DNA of 64,000 nucleotides from Vanilla planifolia (lineage: Eukaryota; Streptophyta; Magnoliopsida; Asparagales; Orchidaceae): contig CM043875.1 in the NCBI GenBank assembly GCA_023846275.1, forward strand, positions 25,338,851 to 25,402,850. Reading direction: 5' to 3'. Within the stretch, counting starts at the first letter, position 1, and each line of letters starts with the position of its first letter. This document shows, piece by piece, positions 60,061 to 64,000 of the stretch. Below the pieces are notes generated by a model. That model ran no database searches, was not told the origin of the DNA, and saw nothing but the letters and a program-made list of their open reading frames with translations. The translations under genes and the position numbers were made by a program.

Positions 60061-60935
60061 ATCATATAATGAGTAGTAAGAGTAGACAAACACATATTCA
60101 TTAATCCTAGTTTTCATGCATTTGTTTTTGCTTTGAGTGTAGTAGATTTTATTTGTTATGGAGAGTCATTCATGCAACGGACTAGTACAATAATAGAATG
60201 AGTTTCTACAAAAGAGAAACACATAGAAAATGGTGAAATTATCGCATGAGAAGTTATTGACTATAAAAGAAATAAAGGATCTCTAGCAACTAAATATTTT
60301 AAATAAAAAGTTGTAAGCTATAGTTAGAAAAAAATTAACCTTAATGTGATGCTCTCTTGTTGTTAAGTACAACTCAATATGGTATTTATTTTGAGATATG
60401 TGATACTTAGAGTTAAAAGAAACTAATATGATGATCATTTTCTTATAATAACTTTGAAGAAAAGACTCATATAAAACAAGCATGAGGTTTTGAATTTTTG
60501 TAAAATAAATTATTTATATCTTCTAAAGAAATATTAAATAGTTTGAAGATATTATCATGACAATGATATGAGAAGTTTAAAAAATTTATGTTAACTCATA
60601 AATTTTTATGATTGATGATAGTTTTGTTTATAAATTATATAAGTTTGAAATGTATTTTTTATATATTTGTATCGTTGATTATTACAAGATATATGTCTCA
60701 TGTATAAAAGTTAACAAGTGAGTTAGAGATATTATATTTGATATGAATGATCACAATACTAAAAAAAAATCTTAAACATAAAAATGACCAAAGATACCAA
60801 TTTTGACACATTTTTCTCACTTAAACAAAATATGTTAAAAAGATTTGACATGTAAAATGTTAAGACTATTAGATATTTATAAAATAATCACTTTTATTTA
60901 TTATATATTATCTAATCATGCCTTTTGCAAATGTA
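60061..60935. other. Non-coding stretch
   Basis: AT-rich. No gene is recognised; the frame at 60283-60483 is not supported by anything. Confidence 0.5.
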
Positions 60936-60939
60936 GCAG

Positions 60940-61560
60940 AACGGTTGCCACTTTTAAAAAAACTGTACTATAGATTTGTGTCGACCCACGCCAACCTGCT
61001 TCGACTCACATTGACCCATGCCGATTCGAAGAGACAAGGTCAACCAGCATTGACCTACACACCTATGCTAATTCTCGAGGACTTGTCGTCCTATGCCGAC
61101 CGGCAGCAACCCGCATCGACCCCCACACCTGTGCTGATATACGATGACTCGTCAACCTGTGTTGAACCGCAATAACTCGCGTCAACCTAAAGTGACTTGC
61201 ACACTTGTGCTCACGCACAACAACTTGCTGCCCCACTCTAATCACCTACGCCTAAGAGGAGCCATGTCGGCTCATGTCAACTCCGAGCTCGCTCAGTTGA
61301 CTCACTGCCACTCAGGGTGATTTGCCTCCTATTCCTAATGACTCACTACCTATTTTGGTCGATTCGTCGTCAATTCGTCGCTGATCCAATCAGCTCATCA
61401 TCGATCCCATTTTTCTCCAATCCAGATCGATTCACCACTGATCCGATAGATTCAACACAAATCCAGTTGATTTGCTGCTAATCTCAGCCAAATCACTGGT
61501 GATTCTGACCAATCGTCGCCAATCCAAGCTGAGTCACTGCCACATCTTACCGCACCATGT
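60940..61560. repeat. GC-richer island of degenerate short repeats
   Basis: A 600-bp block built from irregular copies of a 12-20 bp motif around CGACYCGCATCGACC and, to the right, GATYCRTCGYCRATYC. CACACCTGTGCT recurs as CACACCTATGCT and CACACTTGTGCT. Composition contrasts sharply with the AT-rich flanks. The frames at 60918-61175 and 61063-61245 run through it on both strands and are artefacts. It resembles the repeat-rich part of some LTRs; no ends were found. Confidence 0.7.
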
Positions 61561-63060
61561 CAACATCAACATCAACAAGATATCCTTAAATAATGTTACA
61601 TACTTGCAAATTAAGACATCTTAACCGAAACTTCATTACATCACACCAACTTGTCTTAAAGGTGTGCTTCAATCTTCTTCTAAACAAATTGAGAATTTCT
61701 TCTAGTCGATTTTTCTCGTCATTTTCTTAAGTTTTTGTTTAAATTTTTTGAATCTATTTTTTCTAACAACTATTCTAATATTATTTTAAAATGACTACAA
61801 AGACTTATTTCAATAGTTTTGCAAATGTTTAAGATATTATGTAATATGATAAAATATAAAGAAATAAAAGCTTAAAGTAAAGTACATAAATTTTAAAGGT
61901 TTATGAATGAAATTCAAACATATATTAAGGGAATGTAATGGATGCAATATAAAATAATAAAAAAAGTCCATAGAAAAGACATTCTTAAGCTATCAAATAA
62001 GAAAACTCAATAATTGAGATATAAATGATTTAATTGTTAATTAATTTAAAATATTATTATAAATATGATATAATGTGATGCAAAAATATTGCATGACATA
62101 AATGTAATTCTATATATTCTAATTTATGTGATAAAAATATATGTATTAAAACACAAATAAAAAAAATAAAATGGCATAAAACAAAAAAAATTGATTAAAT
62201 AAATATGTTGATATATAAGATTAATAAAAAGATAAAATGGAAATATAGCAAAATTTTATTCATGATCCTACGTTGTTGATACCTAATATAATAAAAACAT
62301 CTCTGTTGTTGTAAGAATTTAGATTTAAAGCCTCGATAGATAAAGACCTCGCCATCACAAGTGCTTTGTATTACACAATGTGAGAGGTAGTTTTATGATA
62401 AAAGAGATGCAACCATCATGAATACCTATTGAGTGCTTTATGGAGATTAGCATTTGGTCTCATTCTTATTATTATAAATACTTCAATGTTAAGTATTGGA
62501 TGGCAGGACCTGTTTCCAAGTAGTATCTTGATACAAGTTGGTAGTGGTAAGAGATGATTTTGATGGCTTAATTTATTATTGATGGAGGTCTAGATATATT
62601 ATTGATATCATAGAGATATAATATGATATGAGATTTGTATCCCAACTTTCATTGATGATTTATTATCCCAAATCAATTATATATGTCATTATTTTACATT
62701 TACAATTTTATGTTAATATTTAAATATTATGTCTTAAAAATAAAAGAAAAGTTTTATTAAATTTGTTTTAAAATATAATATGTATTATTTAAATAAGAGA
62801 ATTTATAATAAAGTCAATTGGTTAATAGAAAAGATACATTTTTTTAAAGTTAAAAAAAAAGAAATTATGAGAATCTTGAAAAATGCTTTTAAAACTTAGT
62901 GTTAGAAAATTATCCATTTGAGAAGATCCTACTAATTTGATTTTAATTTAATTATTTTCCATGAGTATTAGCAAATTAAACTAAATGAACAGCCATCATT
63001 TTTGAGGTTCTTGTTGTAAAATTAGCTAAATAATTTCATTTTAGTGGTTGATCTAAATTT
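61561..63060. other. Non-coding stretch
   Basis: AT-rich, no recognised gene. 62.33-62.56 kb is slightly GC-richer without any family signature. Confidence 0.5.
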
Positions 63061-63144
63061 TTTTAATATACATCCGGTAATTAACGGCCGGATTATCTTG
63101 GTGGATTACTCGAACGGTGAAGAAACGGACCCGCTTTCTGTTCC

Positions 63145-63228
63145 ATGGGTCAATCCCGGCATTCCACTGTGTTTGTTTTTTTCTTAGTGCTCGCTTTGGT
63201 GGGCAAATGGAAAAGTTTTTTTAGATGA
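63145..63228 (+). CDS. Possible first exon of a secreted protein running off the window
   Basis: A sharply bounded GC-rich patch (63070-63210) in very AT-rich DNA contains ATG at 63145. It opens MGQSRHSTVFVFFLVLALVG, a good signal-peptide pattern: polar start, hydrophobic core, small residues at the end. The frame stops at 63228. A donor is conceivable within CTTTG|GTGGGC at 63198, and a long intron could reach past the window end. No downstream exon is visible in the remaining 770 bp, which are AT-rich. It could equally be a promoter or 5' UTR patch. Partial and tentative. Confidence 0.25.
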   Translation: MGQSRHSTVFVFFLVLALVGKWKSFFR

Positions 63229-64000
63229 CTTAGATACAATTTTTAATCAACCTTTAATTTTTTTTTTCTTGTAAACTAATGCTCTATCCATCTTGAAATT
63301 TAACGTAAATACCATTCACTTGTGTCTAATATCATTAAGTAATTAACATAATTAAAAAGGCTTTTTAAAAATTTTCATTAAGTATTATATCATTAGGGAT
63401 GGCAAGAAAAAGCTCATGAAAGAGAGAATCTTCTATTAATTATTAATGAGATAATGAATATTATTTTATAATTAGTAATTAAGCTTATATAATAATATAA
63501 AATAAGATAAAAATAAATAATTTAAATCATCAAATAATAACAATAATAAGATTATGAGAATTAAGAATTATTTTAAAATTTATTCTATGCCATATTAATC
63601 AACATCATATGTACACATTATCTTATCCCAATTTTTATTAATATTTTTATATATTACAAAAAACAAAAAAATAAATATATCAAGCTAATACATTTACATG
63701 ATTGTGACTGTTTATAATCTTTTCTTTTCTAAAATATGATAGCGTGACATTCAACATTAATGAGGGCAAAATATATTAAATAAGTGATATTTCAAATTTT
63801 GAATTTAGTAGGTGAATAATTGAATTTGTTAAATTTTAAAATTAGAAAACATTAGAATAAATAATCTTATATAAAAATAAAAATAATTATTGTTGTTCAA
63901 CTATAGACAATAATAATTTTTAAGTCATTATTTTAAATAATAAATTTTAAGATTGATGTAAAGCAAGACAATTGAGTCAATATTGTCATGAGATGAACAT
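63229..64000. other. Non-coding stretch to the window end
   Basis: AT-rich; would be intron or intergenic DNA depending on the call at 63145. Confidence 0.5.

Noticed and set aside
60918-61245. Frames on both strands in the GC-rich island
   Set aside because: Come from the degenerate CGACC repeats; no protein resemblance.

Overview
This is nuclear DNA from a flowering plant. The window is strongly AT-rich with long non-coding stretches, and it contains a split gene with a GT-AG intron for a plant-type mitochondrial complex I subunit. Nearly everything else recognisable is a relic of plant retrotransposons: Ty3/Gypsy chromoviruses, a Tat-like Ty3/Gypsy element, Ty1/Copia and L1-type LINEs. 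There are no operons, no rRNA or tRNA genes that I can see, and no CRISPR array. The species cannot be fixed from the sequence.

Layout. 1-2.5 kb is AT-rich. 2.46-4.72 kb is a 2254-bp solo LTR with a perfect 5-bp target duplication. 4.7-12.7 kb holds degenerate long LTR-like copies with microsatellites. 14.5-15.6 kb is the clearest gene, NDUFB4/B15, with two exons. 15.8-20.4 kb holds two LINE endonuclease fragments either side of a minus-strand Copia element with two LTRs. 20.4-28.4 kb is a minus-strand Tat-like Gypsy element (gag, protease, RT, RNase H, integrase) split by about 2.3 kb of other DNA. 31.6-32.0 kb is a candidate two-exon gene for a 63-residue secreted peptide. 33.0-34.8 kb is a three-copy tandem repeat of about 560-600 bp. 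34.9-42 kb holds minus-strand chromovirus pieces separated by a minus-strand LINE RT and a plus-strand Copia integrase. 46.5-48.3 kb is a minus-strand Tekay/Del-like chromovirus. 49.6-50.2 kb is a palindromic AT array. 50.3-53.6 kb holds plus-strand chromovirus pieces with a (TA)67 foldback. 54.0-54.8 kb is a minus-strand gag. 59.5-60.1 kb is a second Copia integrase relic. 60.9-61.6 kb is a GC-richer degenerate repeat island. 63.1-63.2 kb may be the first exon of a gene running off the window.

The transposon reading frames are all broken by stops and frameshifts, so none is expected to make protein. They were recognised by translating short stretches by eye and matching family motifs, so boundaries are approximate unless stated. 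I found no evidence of a novel multi-gene system. The items most worth a second look are the small secreted-peptide candidate, the paired 90-bp AT palindromes, the 30-bp inverted repeats around (TA)67, and the duplicated LINE fragments that bracket the Copia element.
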